A DNA stretch of 48,683 nucleotides from contig CAJFPD010000031.1 of the NCBI GenBank assembly GCA_904398315.1, forward strand, positions 1-48,683. Reading direction: 5' to 3'. This stretch comes from Candidatus Alangreenwoodia gallinarii (GTDB taxonomy: Bacteria; Bacillota; Clostridia; Peptostreptococcales; Anaerovoracaceae). Below the pieces are notes generated by a model. It made no database searches. It saw only the letters and a list, made by a program, of their open reading frames with translations, and was not told the DNA's origin. Each line of letters starts with the position of its first letter. Position 1 is the stretch's first letter. Positions 1 through 7,562 of this stretch are shown here, piece by piece. The position numbers were made by a program, and so were the translations under genes.

Positions 1-69
1 AACGGGAAGAGTATCATGCGAAAAAATAACTCCACACTCGCAGTTCCTGTACATTTCACAACAGAAAAA

Positions 70-104
70 GGACGTTCGGAAACCCGACAGATTTCCGAAC
101 GTCC
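70..104 (-). terminator. Intrinsic terminator after marR
   Basis: A 13-bp perfect stem (GGACGTTCGGAAA and its complement) with a 9-nt loop is followed on the minus strand by TTTTTC. It lies about 80 nt beyond the MarR stop and would end the ligase-marR transcript. Nothing recognisable lies in bases 1-69. Confidence 0.85.
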
Positions 105-182
105 TCACAGGGATGAGCGATCTGAAAGGTCGGAAACAGATTTCCCTCTCTTTCAGAATTTTCTTAACTTAACTGCAATAGA

Positions 183-620
183 TTAATGTTCTTCTTTTTC
201 TGCGAGATTCTGGTTCATCTGTTTGATCAGTTCCACAAACAAATCCACCCTTTCCGGCGGTATCCCTTCAACAATCTCATTGTGAACAACACCTAAGCGC
301 CGGGCAATCTCCTTGACTTTCTTTTTGCCCTCCTCTGTGATGAAGACAAGGAAAGCTCTTCTATCCTTTTCGGTAGTGCGTCTCACGACATAACCTCTGT
401 TCTCCAAGATATCGAGAATCCGGGCCAGGGTCGCCTGGTCTTTGTCTACTTTGTGGGATAGACTTTTCTGGTTTATTCCGTCCTGATCAACTAAATTGTA
501 AAGTACCACATACTGTTCCAGAGTGATATCATCTCTGTCCAGAGCTGTAGACATCTGTCGACGCATTCTTTTCTGCATGACATAAACCAGATATGTCATT
601 TCTTCGTTAATATCAAACAT
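183..620 (-). CDS. MarR-family transcriptional regulator
   Basis: A 145-aa winged-helix DNA-binding protein, the usual MarR length. The central region (about residues 45-100) shows the MarR recognition-helix and wing pattern, including DKDQATLARILDILENRGYV followed by a basic wing with EKDRRAF. The ORF track starts three codons earlier, but that ATG abuts the GAGG; the ATG at 620 has GAGG nine bases upstream and is preferred. The gene starts 44 bases after the acyl-CoA ligase stop with no promoter or terminator between, so the two are probably co-transcribed. I infer that it senses a ligand related to the ligase pathway and controls its own operon. The ligand is not visible from sequence. Confidence 0.88.
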   Translation of the reverse strand: MFDINEEMTYLVYVMQKRMRRQMSTALDRDDITLEQYVVLYNLVDQDGINQKSLSHKVDKDQATLARILDILENRGYVVRRTTEKDRRAFLVFITEEGKKKVKEIARRLGVVHNEIVEGIPPERVDLFVELIKQMNQNLAEKEEH

Positions 621-664
621 AGAACACATCCTCTCTAAATTACTGTCAACTTATCGTGTGCTCC

Positions 665-2563
665 TCACTTCTTCTTCGGAGCCTCTATCTTCGGAGTCTG
701 TTCCTTGGTCGCTTCCGCGATCTTGCGCAGCTCCGGCTTGGAAACCTTGCCATTATTGAGAAGCGGGAATTCATCCACAAACCAGTAGTAGGAAGGGATC
801 GAAAGAGTAGGCGTCTTTCCTACGCAGAACGCGCGCAGTTCCTCCGGCGTCAGCTTCGATCCCGGAACGAGTTTGCAGAAGGTCCCGACGATCTCACCGT
901 ATTTATAATCCTTGACGCCGATGACATAAGCTTCGACCACATCAGGATGCGACATCAGAACTTTTTCCACTTCTCCCGGACTGATATTCTCGCCGCTGCG
1001 GATGATAATATCCTTGAGCCTGTCGCCGATCTTGAGATAGCCGTTGTCCAGCAGACTGCCCATATCACCTGTTCTCAGCCATCCGTCCGGAGTAAAGGTA
1101 GATGCCGTCTTTTCCGGATCTCCCAGATATCCCATCATCAGACTGTAGCCTTTGACGCAGATTTCTCCCGGACCCTGCGGACCTGCATCCTCCAGAGTAT
1201 CCGGATCGATGAACTTGATCTGAACGCCCGGCACGATAGCGCCGACCGTATTGCCCTTCAGTTCGATAGAATCCGTCGTCTTTGTCCCCGATACACACGG
1301 AGATGTCTCCGTCAGCCCGTAGCATACGATGATATTTTTCATATGCATGATCTCCTCGATCTCGCGGACCATTTTCTCCGGAACAGGTGCGCCGGCGGTG
1401 ATTCCCTTGCTCATGCAGGAAACCTCATATTTATCCGGATCCTTTTTCATCTCTTCGATGAAGCCGATAAACATCGTCGGCACGCCGCATACTGCGGTAC
1501 ATCTTTCCCTTTCGATCATCTTGAGAGATTCACCCGGTTTGAATCTGCTGGTGAGGACGATCGGCATTCCCTTATGTATCGCCGGCAGGCAGGATGCTAC
1601 CGAGCCGAATGTATGGAAAAGCTGTATCTGCATGCACATCTTATCCTCGTGAGTCAGATCCATCATATTCGCCATCGTGTAGGAATTTTCCACGATATTG
1701 AGATGGGAAAGCATGACACCTTTCGGGAATCCCGTACTTCCGGATGTATAGATGACATAGGCAAGATCCTTGACGCTTACGGCTGCCTTGGCCGCTTCAA
1801 ATGCGTCATCATTCATCGCTCTGCCCTCTTCCATCGCGGTATGGAAGTCATAGACTCCGGGATATGCAAATTCATCTGTAGCATCTACCAGAATGACGCG
1901 CTTCAGAAGCGGAGCTTTTTCAATGGAAAGTTCGCCGTACTTCTGCGTCTTGATCTCCGGGTACATATCATCCGCAAGCATCTCGATATTCTCATGCACT
2001 TTTGCACCACGATAAAGAATAAACGTGGAAACCTGAGAACGCCTTACGAGTTCCTCCATTCTGTCCTGCTTTTCGTACGGTGTAAAAGCGATCATGACCG
2101 CGCCGATCTTGCTGATCGCATAGGCTGCCGTCAGAGATTCGATACCGTTCGCCATCCACAAACCGATATAGTCGCCTTTTTTGATACCGATGCTGAGGAG
2201 ATATTTCGCAAATGCTTTGGAGTCCTCATCAAAAGTCCGGTAATCAATCCTCCTCGTTCCGTCGAAGGAAATGAGCGCTTCCTGATCCGGATACAGCTTC
2301 GCTGTCTCCTCCAGAACATCACCTACTCTGAGATCCAGGATCCTTTCGATCTCAAGATCATAATCCTTCCCGTCCACCGTAAGCTTTGCTGTACCTGTGC
2401 CGGAGACGAGCTCCTGCTGCTTCGCCGTCTCAGACAGAGCGGCTGTCAGTTTTTCATCTGCATTTTCCGGCTTACTGATGACACTTCCGTCCAGAGCCTT
2501 GAATTCCCAGATTCCTTCTTCCAGTGTGATAACGACTTTTCTTCTTTCATCGACGAAACCCAT
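665..2563 (-). CDS. AMP-forming acyl-CoA synthetase/ligase
   Basis: A 632-aa adenylate-forming enzyme that would activate a carboxylic acid with ATP and CoA to an acyl-CoA. The P-loop-like AMP motif YTSGSTGFPKG is present near residue 275, followed by the YGLTETSP adenine-binding region, the GWLRTGD motif and a C-terminal hinge/lid domain with a catalytic-type Lys in NNGKVSK. About 70 residues at the N-terminus precede the normal AMP-binding fold and match nothing I recognise. The ORF track starts 43 codons earlier; I moved the start to the ATG at 2563 because AGGAGG lies seven bases before it. marR follows in the same operon. The substrate (fatty, aromatic or other acid) cannot be told from sequence; the family call is secure. 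Confidence 0.9.
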   Translation of the reverse strand: MGFVDERRKVVITLEEGIWEFKALDGSVISKPENADEKLTAALSETAKQQELVSGTGTAKLTVDGKDYDLEIERILDLRVGDVLEETAKLYPDQEALISFDGTRRIDYRTFDEDSKAFAKYLLSIGIKKGDYIGLWMANGIESLTAAYAISKIGAVMIAFTPYEKQDRMEELVRRSQVSTFILYRGAKVHENIEMLADDMYPEIKTQKYGELSIEKAPLLKRVILVDATDEFAYPGVYDFHTAMEEGRAMNDDAFEAAKAAVSVKDLAYVIYTSGSTGFPKGVMLSHLNIVENSYTMANMMDLTHEDKMCMQIQLFHTFGSVASCLPAIHKGMPIVLTSRFKPGESLKMIERERCTAVCGVPTMFIGFIEEMKKDPDKYEVSCMSKGITAGAPVPEKMVREIEEIMHMKNIIVCYGLTETSPCVSGTKTTDSIELKGNTVGAIVPGVQIKFIDPDTLEDAGPQGPGEICVKGYSLMMGYLGDPEKTASTFTPDGWLRTGDMGSLLDNGYLKIGDRLKDIIIRSGENISPGEVEKVLMSHPDVVEAYVIGVKDYKYGEIVGTFCKLVPGSKLTPEELRAFCVGKTPTLSIPSYYWFVDEFPLLNNGKVSKPELRKIAEATKEQTPKIEAPKKK

Positions 2564-2663
2564 TACAGTACCTCCTGTATTCTTTCTTCCATAGTACGCC
2601 GAAGTATGCTCTGCAGATAATACGGTGCGCATCATTTGCTCGCATATCACATTTCTTCTCTTG

Positions 2664-2692
2664 ATTATAAGCTTCTTCATGGTGTTTGTCAA
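2664..2692 (-). promoter_or_regulatory. Consensus sigma-A promoter for the ligase-marR operon
   Basis: The minus strand reads TTGACA, a 17-bp spacer and TATAAT, a full match to the housekeeping consensus. The start of transcription would lie about 90 nt before the ATG at 2563. A promoter this strong beside a MarR gene suggests repression, probably by that MarR protein (inference). Confidence 0.85.
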
Positions 2693-2706
2693 TTATTTGT
2701 TTGGAT

Positions 2707-2728
2707 ATATTATGCTTATTTATAATAT
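2707..2728. promoter_or_regulatory. AT-rich inverted repeat, possible MarR operator
   Basis: ATATTAT and ATAATAT form a perfect 7-bp inverted repeat with an 8-bp spacer. It lies 15 bp upstream of the -35 box. It is an operator candidate, but the surrounding DNA is very AT-rich, so chance is possible. Confidence 0.35.
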
Positions 2729-2985
2729 CTAAACATTTTATTGTATAACACCATATCACTGTGAAAAAATCAGGTAGTCCGCAGCAACTTTTTATGCATT
2801 TGCTCAAACGGAAAAATTTTTTTGTTGCGATTACAGCAAATTCCGAAGACGATTATATATTTTACTGTATATTTCGTCAATAATAATTGTCACAAAAAAT
2901 ATTATTTCAGGGCAAAATTTTCGTCATCGCATACCGGTTTCCTCCCCGGAAAAAACGGAAATCGGAAAATTTTTTCTTAAAAACG
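2729..2985. other. AT-rich intergenic stretch with no gene seen
   Basis: This is part of a gap of more than 450 bases between the ligase start and the etfB terminator. It is AT-rich with long A and T runs. I see no plausible ORF with a ribosome binding site and no conserved RNA motif. Confidence 0.6.
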
Positions 2986-2989
2986 GAAA

Positions 2990-3016
2990 AGCTGTGAAAA
3001 TCCACTTTTCACAGCT
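2990..3016 (-). terminator. Intrinsic terminator after etfB
   Basis: An 11-bp perfect stem (AGCTGTGAAAA and its complement) with a 5-nt loop lies 11 bases after the EtfB stop. T-rich sequence follows on the minus strand. Confidence 0.8.
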
Positions 3017-3026
3017 CCTTTCGCTC

Positions 3027-3818
3027 CTATTTTATTCTCTGAATTTCACGCAGAATATCATCAAAATCGCCTTCCTGATACTGATCGAAAAACATCTGTA
3101 TCTGAAGCCGTTTCTTTTTCGAAGGTCTGATCTCGTCGACGCATACACCGGAAGCGTCCAGACCCACTCTGGACAAATCCGCATCCAGGTCGTCCAGATT
3201 CCATCGTTCGATTTCCATATTCATCGCCTTTCGGATACCCGCAATCGACATCACACGAAGCCCGTATTTCTTTTTCAGGTTGCTCAGCACCGCAGGCGCC
3301 TGTGAAGCCACCGTCTCCATCACCTGTCCGAGATCCCGCCATACTGTCAGACCTTCTGCCGTCTTTCTGAAAGCGCATACATTTGTCAGATACGGAAGTC
3401 CCAGCTGTTCCGCCAGCATCGGCCCTACAAATCCCGTTCTTCCGTCCATACTCGCATGTCCCGTCAGCACGACATCAAACGTTCCGATCTTTCTTACCGC
3501 CGCAGCGAGAGCATAAGCCGTGCTGAGCGTATCCGAACCTCTCATTCTTTCGTCATTAACAAGAATCGCCCGGTCAACGCCCAGCGCCAGAGATTCTCTC
3601 AGGATTTCCTCTGTCTTCTCATTTCCGAAACTCAGGGTCGTAATATGAATATTCTCCTTCATCTCGTCTTTCATCGACAGAGCAAGTTCCAGCGCATTGC
3701 AGTCGTCAAATGTCAGCATCGCTTCCTCCGGCTCGCGGATGACGATATTGGTGCCTTCCTGCATGCTGACCATATTTGATCTCGGTGCCTGTTTCAATGT
3801 AACAATAAGTTTCAGCAT
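3027..3818 (-). CDS. etfB: Electron transfer flavoprotein, beta subunit
   Basis: A 263-aa protein of normal EtfB length. It has the beta-subunit pattern: an N-terminal MLKLIVTLKQAP strand, the alternating Rossmann-like core with ALALGVDRA-type and DVVLTGHASMDG segments, and LPYLTNV at the dimer/AMP-binding region. EtfB pairs with EtfA to carry electrons from dehydrogenases, in anaerobes often in flavin-based bifurcation. No etfA or acyl-CoA dehydrogenase lies in this window, which is unusual because the pair is normally adjacent. GGAAGGG lies before the ATG. It is flanked by its own terminator and a leader hairpin, so it may be a separate transcript between the ligase operon and the small-gene block. 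Function with a distant EtfA is inference. Confidence 0.9.
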   Translation of the reverse strand: MLKLIVTLKQAPRSNMVSMQEGTNIVIREPEEAMLTFDDCNALELALSMKDEMKENIHITTLSFGNEKTEEILRESLALGVDRAILVNDERMRGSDTLSTAYALAAAVRKIGTFDVVLTGHASMDGRTGFVGPMLAEQLGLPYLTNVCAFRKTAEGLTVWRDLGQVMETVASQAPAVLSNLKKKYGLRVMSIAGIRKAMNMEIERWNLDDLDADLSRVGLDASGVCVDEIRPSKKKRLQIQMFFDQYQEGDFDDILREIQRIK

Positions 3819-3844
3819 AACTTTCCCTTCCGCACTGTCAGAAA

Positions 3845-3863
3845 GCGGAACCCCATAGTTCCG
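3845..3863 (-). other. Hairpin in the etfB leader
   Basis: GCGGAAC and GTTCCGC form a 7-bp stem around a short loop just upstream of the etfB ribosome binding site. No T-run follows directly. It could shape the leader or stabilise mRNA; no specific function is supported. Confidence 0.4.
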
Positions 3864-3892
3864 CCTTTATCTTCACCTCATCAAACCGCAAA

Positions 3893-3935
3893 AAACGCGC
3901 GGGTGGAAACTCATCGTCACACTTCCCGCACGTCT
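3893..3935 (-). terminator. Probable terminator after the small-gene block
   Basis: On the minus strand GTGCGGG pairs with CCCGCGC across a loop of about 20 nt, followed by TTTTTT. It lies about 100 bases after the stop at 4037 and would separate the small genes from etfB. Confidence 0.6.
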
Positions 3936-4036
3936 TTATTCTGCGATTCCATTTCCTTTATTTTATCATCTTTCATGAAATAACGGAAATCCACCGCTTT
4001 TTCATTTTCAGAATTTGCACCTGACCGGCGCCTTCC

Positions 4037-4306
4037 TTATTCTTCTACGGACACGAATACGTACTGATCCGGTTCTTCCGGATTGTAAACCCGGAATTTC
4101 TTTTCCTCCGGCATCGCCGTCCGGCCGGAGGCCAGTTTTGCCAGCTCTTCGGTCACCCACGGCATCGGCCACGGAGTCTTCAGAGGATCGGAAACCAGAT
4201 TTCCGTCCCCGTCAAAGGCCAGAACCTGTCCTCTCAGATCGCAGGGAATGCTCTCCACAGACCGGATTGTAAATATGATGTCCGCTTTTTTTCCGTCAAA
4301 TTCCAT
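4037..4306 (-). CDS. Small protein of unknown function (89 aa)
   Basis: An 89-aa acidic protein with no family I recognise. It has a central WPMPWVTEELAKLASG segment and a C-terminal FRVYNPEEPDQYVFVSVEE. No signal peptide, membrane segment or Cys cluster is seen. It is the last gene of a tight minus-strand block, starting 11 bases after the Cys-rich gene's stop, so co-transcription is likely. It is probably real because spacing and strand match its neighbours, but the role is unknown. Confidence 0.6.
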   Translation of the reverse strand: MEFDGKKADIIFTIRSVESIPCDLRGQVLAFDGDGNLVSDPLKTPWPMPWVTEELAKLASGRTAMPEEKKFRVYNPEEPDQYVFVSVEE

Positions 4307-4317
4307 ATCTCTCTTCG

Positions 4318-4536
4318 CTAATCTTCTTCCTTCGGTTTCGGGTTTCGGAAAGAGCCGTAATCGTGAACGATCGGCACGACTTCAAAATCGTCCATATCAC
4401 CGCCCACCAGGTCAAACTTGACAGCATTTTTCCGAAGACATACCGTTCTGCATCCCGAAGGACACTTTCCGCAGCCCTGTTTGATTCCGACCGGCTCAAA
4501 ATCTATCGTACCGCTTTCGATTACGATTTTGCCCAT
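4318..4536 (-). CDS. Small Cys-rich protein (72 aa), possible metal or Fe-S binder
   Basis: A 72-aa protein whose middle reads CGKCPSGCRTVCL, four cysteines in a CxxCxxxCxxxC pattern that could bind zinc or an iron-sulfur cluster. The ORF track starts eight codons upstream; the ATG at 4536 is chosen because GGAGGTG precedes it at normal distance and the longer form would overlap the upstream gene. It lies 14 bases after the 193-aa gene and 11 before the 89-aa gene. I do not recognise the family. Its neighbourhood of molybdenum-cofactor and electron-transfer genes makes a redox role conceivable (inference only). Confidence 0.65.
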   Translation of the reverse strand: MGKIVIESGTIDFEPVGIKQGCGKCPSGCRTVCLRKNAVKFDLVGGDMDDFEVVPIVHDYGSFRNPKPKEED

Positions 4537-4550
4537 ATTAACACCTCCGC

Positions 4551-5132
4551 TTAACGCCATTCCGTAAAGTCAGATTCTTCTTCATACGCCTCGTAAATCA
4601 CAGCCTGCCATGTACCTTCCATGATATCCGCGTTTTCGCTGCAGAGTTCTTCGATGGAATCATATTCCACCGTATCACCTACATAGTACATGTTGATCTT
4701 ATTTTTCGTGATCTGCCACGTCTTTTCCTCCGGCCGATATCTCACCATGACATCTGTGAGCTTGAGGAAAAATTCACTGATACCATATTTATCATATTTT
4801 TCCTTAAATTCATCCGGCTTCGGATTTTCCATGAGATAGTAGACTCTGTTGATCTCCATGTAAAAACGCTTGCCATCCGGTCTCGTAGCAGTAAATACAT
4901 CTCCGATCTGACCTACCTTCAGTTCCTTGCCTGCCATCTCAAGAATGTGCATTACCGCATCGTGGACTTCGATGTAGAGCTGGCCGTCGATCGTAAAAAA
5001 CTGTCCCTCCACCTCGAACATATCGTCTTCGAGGTAAAAGTCCACATACATACCGTCAAACTGTCTGATCGTCTCTTCACGGTTAATGTCCAGTTTTTTG
5101 TAATTTTCTTCTATATTTTCCATATTATCCAT
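4551..5132 (-). CDS. Protein of unknown function (193 aa)
   Basis: A 193-aa soluble acidic protein. The pattern of short beta-strands (FDGMYVDFYLEDDMFEVEG, then FFTIDGQLYIEVHDAV) followed by a mixed alpha/beta half does not match a family I can name. No catalytic motif, membrane helix or Cys cluster is seen. The start lies 15 bases after the stop of the YopX-like gene, in the same operon. Its strand content resembles that of the YopX-like neighbour, so the two may act together, but this is speculation. Confidence 0.65.
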   Translation of the reverse strand: MDNMENIEENYKKLDINREETIRQFDGMYVDFYLEDDMFEVEGQFFTIDGQLYIEVHDAVMHILEMAGKELKVGQIGDVFTATRPDGKRFYMEINRVYYLMENPKPDEFKEKYDKYGISEFFLKLTDVMVRYRPEEKTWQITKNKINMYYVGDTVEYDSIEELCSENADIMEGTWQAVIYEAYEEESDFTEWR

Positions 5133-5147
5133 TTTTCAGTTCCTCCG

Positions 5148-5966
5148 TTAAAACTGCGGTACCAGTGCCGGATCCTGGTATATATTTCCTTTTCTTTCAG
5201 TCTGAGAAACGATCGAAGAATCTCCCGGCGAAAGCGTACCGTCGTTTGCCATCAGCATAAACTGTCCGACCTCGTCGCTCCAGATCACCTGCGCGATCTC
5301 ATCGTATTCGCCGACCGACAGAATATCGCCCTCATAAATTTCATTCTGCGCCGAATCTCTCCATCCCGTGCTCTGCATCGGGATGAGCTCCATCGGAGGA
5401 TCATTTTTCAGATCGTAGATATACAGGGCACCGAAGGACAGATAAGCGTACAGGGAAATCATCATATCCTCCTGAGGATCTTTGATGTCCTCAGGCATAT
5501 ACATGATCTTGGCATCCGGATCCCATGCCCGGAATTTGATCGTGCGTCTGCGCTCATCCGGAACCGCATCGCCGTTTTCAAAGACATTTCCCACTATTTT
5601 CATCGCATCTCCGAGATAAGCTCCTCCCGGAAAAACATCATCATTTTCTCCCAGAAGCAGATATCCTGCAGTATCCTCATCCCAGATCACCTGATAGATC
5701 GACTGATCGATCTCAAGAATGTCGCCTTCATACACTTCATACTGCTCATTGTCAAACCAGTTTGTGCTCTGCATCGGTACCAGTTCCGTCGCCGGATTCG
5801 TCTTGATATCGGTAATCCGCAGTTTCCCGTCGATGAGCTGTCCGAAAATCGTCTTCGGCGCATCCTCTTCGGTGTCCGGCTCTTCCAGATCCTCCGGAGA
5901 ATACATCTTTTTCTCTACAGGATGCCACGCTCTGTATTTCCATTCTCTCGTATATTCTTCTGCCAT
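5148..5966 (-). CDS. Tandem YopX-like domain protein
   Basis: A 272-aa protein made of two copies of a YopX-like domain. Copy 1 begins KYRAWHPVEKKMYSPED and contains ELVPMQSTNWFD, YEGDILEI and YQVIWDEDTAGYLLL. Copy 2 begins KFRAWDPDAKIMYMPED and contains ELIPMQSTGWRD, YEGDILSV and AQVIWSDEVGQFMLM. YopX proteins are normally single-domain phage or prophage proteins of about 130 aa and unknown function. The ORF track start at 6050 has no ribosome binding site; the ATG at 5966 has AGGA and GAGGAG upstream. No other phage gene is nearby, so this looks like a domesticated, duplicated domain in a chromosomal operon. Role unknown. Confidence 0.72.
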   Translation of the reverse strand: MAEEYTREWKYRAWHPVEKKMYSPEDLEEPDTEEDAPKTIFGQLIDGKLRITDIKTNPATELVPMQSTNWFDNEQYEVYEGDILEIDQSIYQVIWDEDTAGYLLLGENDDVFPGGAYLGDAMKIVGNVFENGDAVPDERRRTIKFRAWDPDAKIMYMPEDIKDPQEDMMISLYAYLSFGALYIYDLKNDPPMELIPMQSTGWRDSAQNEIYEGDILSVGEYDEIAQVIWSDEVGQFMLMANDGTLSPGDSSIVSQTERKGNIYQDPALVPQF

Positions 5967-6096
5967 AAAATTCCTGTCTCCTCTGTCCTTCGCTGAAATA
6001 TCACGCAAATCACACCTGAAAGGCGATAATGTGATGACTGTTTCTTTCAATTATTTATACCCGCCGAACCGGTATTTTATTATGCCGGAAGCAGCA

Positions 6097-7122
6097 TTAT
6101 TTTCCGAACGTGCACTTCGGCCATACACATGTCTCACACTGCATGCAGAGACCGCCGGCACCCAGGCTGGTAATATCCCGCTTTGTGATTCTCTCATCGG
6201 CAAAAATGCGCGGGAGAAGAAGATCTACCACCGTCGTTCTGAAAAACATGCCGCAGGCCGGCACCCCGAGAATCGGAATGTCTCCCAGATAGGCCATCAT
6301 GAACATTGCACCCGGCAGAGCGGAGGCGCCGTAGATGACGATATCTGCTCCGGACTTCCGGATAGCCGACGGTGTCAGATCGTCCGGATCTACCGACATA
6401 CCACCCGTGGTAAAGATGACATCCGCGCCTTTCGCCTTCAGATCCAGTATCTTTTCCGTGATGATATCGAGATCATCCGGCGCATACGTGATTTCCAGAA
6501 TTTCCGATCCGTAATGTTCCACCTTTTCCGTGATGACGGGCGCAAATCCGTCCGGAATCCTGTTGTAGAAAACTTCGCTGCCCGTGATGACACAGCCTAC
6601 TTTCTTTTTATGATAAGGCTTTACCTCGATGACCTGACCGGCTTTCCGGCAGGCATCCTCAGCGGCCAGGATATCCTTTTCCTCTACGACCAGAGGAATT
6701 ACTTTTGTACCCGCCACCATCTGATCTTTTTTTACCGGCGTATTATTCGGCAATGTTGCACATATCACAAGAGGCTGATCGTTGACCTCCTGCAGCGCAT
6801 CCACATCGATCTTCAGAACGCCGTCATATTCCGCAAAGAGATTGACGCGGCTTTCCTTCGGAGGCTTGGTATATACGCCGCTGCCTTTTAAGGCTTCTCC
6901 CAGACGGATACCGGCTTCATCCTCATGAATTTCCGAATCGCCGAGCTCAAGCACATAAATATTGCTCTTTCCCACGTCCAACAGACGATCCACATCTTCG
7001 GGCCGGATCACATGTCCCTTTTTAAACAGAGAACCTTTGAATTCTCCCTTTACGATTCTGGTAATATCGTGTGCCAGCACTTTTCCTACTGCGTCTTCTG
7101 TTCTGATAATTTCTTTTTTCAA
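6097..7122 (-). CDS. Molybdopterin-binding protein (MoeA/MogA-like) with C-terminal Cys motif
   Basis: A 341-aa protein whose second half carries the MoaB/MogA-type molybdopterin-binding fold: GCVITGSEV (about residue 180), DVIFTTGGMSVDPDDLTP (about 236-253) and an ILGVPACG segment. The N-terminal half resembles the MoeA-linked region seen in clostridial homologues. The tail reads CMQCETCVWPKC, a CxxCxxCxxxxC cluster that could hold metal. It probably handles molybdopterin for the xanthine dehydrogenase-family enzyme encoded nearby (inference). The start is TTG at 7122, nine bases after GGAGG; no ATG fits. It has its own promoter and a 240-nt structured leader and probably heads the small-gene operon. 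Confidence 0.8.
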   Translation of the reverse strand: MKKEIIRTEDAVGKVLAHDITRIVKGEFKGSLFKKGHVIRPEDVDRLLDVGKSNIYVLELGDSEIHEDEAGIRLGEALKGSGVYTKPPKESRVNLFAEYDGVLKIDVDALQEVNDQPLVICATLPNNTPVKKDQMVAGTKVIPLVVEEKDILAAEDACRKAGQVIEVKPYHKKKVGCVITGSEVFYNRIPDGFAPVITEKVEHYGSEILEITYAPDDLDIITEKILDLKAKGADVIFTTGGMSVDPDDLTPSAIRKSGADIVIYGASALPGAMFMMAYLGDIPILGVPACGMFFRTTVVDLLLPRIFADERITKRDITSLGAGGLCMQCETCVWPKCTFGK

Positions 7123-7222
7123 AATATACTGCCTCCATTACAACATTCCTTTTACAGAATGCGATGCCGGCATCGTCCCTCGCCTGCCCGCATCGTCCCG
7201 CCTTCCGCAAACCGTGGAAAAA

Positions 7223-7247
7223 ACAGATCCTGATGCCGCACATCTGT
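7223..7247 (-). terminator. Terminator-like hairpin inside the molybdopterin gene leader
   Basis: ACAGAT pairs with ATCTGT around a 13-nt loop and is followed on the minus strand by TTTTTC. It lies in the untranslated leader about 100 nt before the TTG start, where it could attenuate transcription. Confidence 0.5.
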
Positions 7248-7331
7248 CTTTGACGGATCCGCATACCGCAGTCAGAAACTGAGACGGGAAAGTCAAATTG
7301 CCGATACGTTTTTCTCCGTGCGATAAAAAGA

Positions 7332-7351
7332 CGGATCTGCTTCCGGATCCG
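7332..7351 (-). terminator. First terminator-like hairpin of the same leader
   Basis: CGGATC and GATCCG form a 6-bp stem with an 8-nt loop, followed on the minus strand by TCTTTTTATC. It begins about 15 nt after the predicted transcription start. Related GGATCC and GGATCTG segments recur further down the leader and could pair alternatively. Confidence 0.5.
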
Positions 7352-7372
7352 CCCCTGTTATCTCCATGTGTT

Positions 7373-7401
7373 ATTTTAATTCATTTTGTACAGTATGGCA
7401 A
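7373..7401 (-). promoter_or_regulatory. Promoter for the molybdopterin-binding gene
   Basis: TTGCCA, a 17-bp spacer and TAAAAT on the minus strand give a good sigma-A promoter. Transcription would begin about 240 nt before the TTG start codon. Confidence 0.65.
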
Positions 7402-7454
7402 GAGCAAGTTTCCCGCAACACCCGAAAGAAAAACAGTGAAATCCGGGAAAAAAA

Positions 7455-7538
7455 ATATCCTCCGCCTCCATGACTTCACCGGGAAAAGACCGCCGTTTTG
7501 CGGCACTTTTTCCCGATGAATGTCCGGGCCGAGGATAT
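7455..7538 (-). terminator. Branched RNA structure with T8 tail after the radical-SAM gene
   Basis: ATATCCTC and GAGGATAT close an 84-nt domain. Inside it, a long helix pairs TTCATCGGGAAAA with TTTTCCCGGTGAA, capped by a small GCCG/CGGC hairpin. Eight T residues follow the closing stem on the minus strand. The structure starts 24 nt after the radical-SAM stop and so at least acts as a terminator. It is far more elaborate than needed for that, and a riboswitch-like function is possible. Confidence 0.6.
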
Positions 7539-7562
7539 CGTTTCTCCACATACCGAGAGTCT

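Noticed and set aside
656-2620. 654-aa plus-strand ORF
   Set aside because: Antisense shadow of the acyl-CoA ligase.
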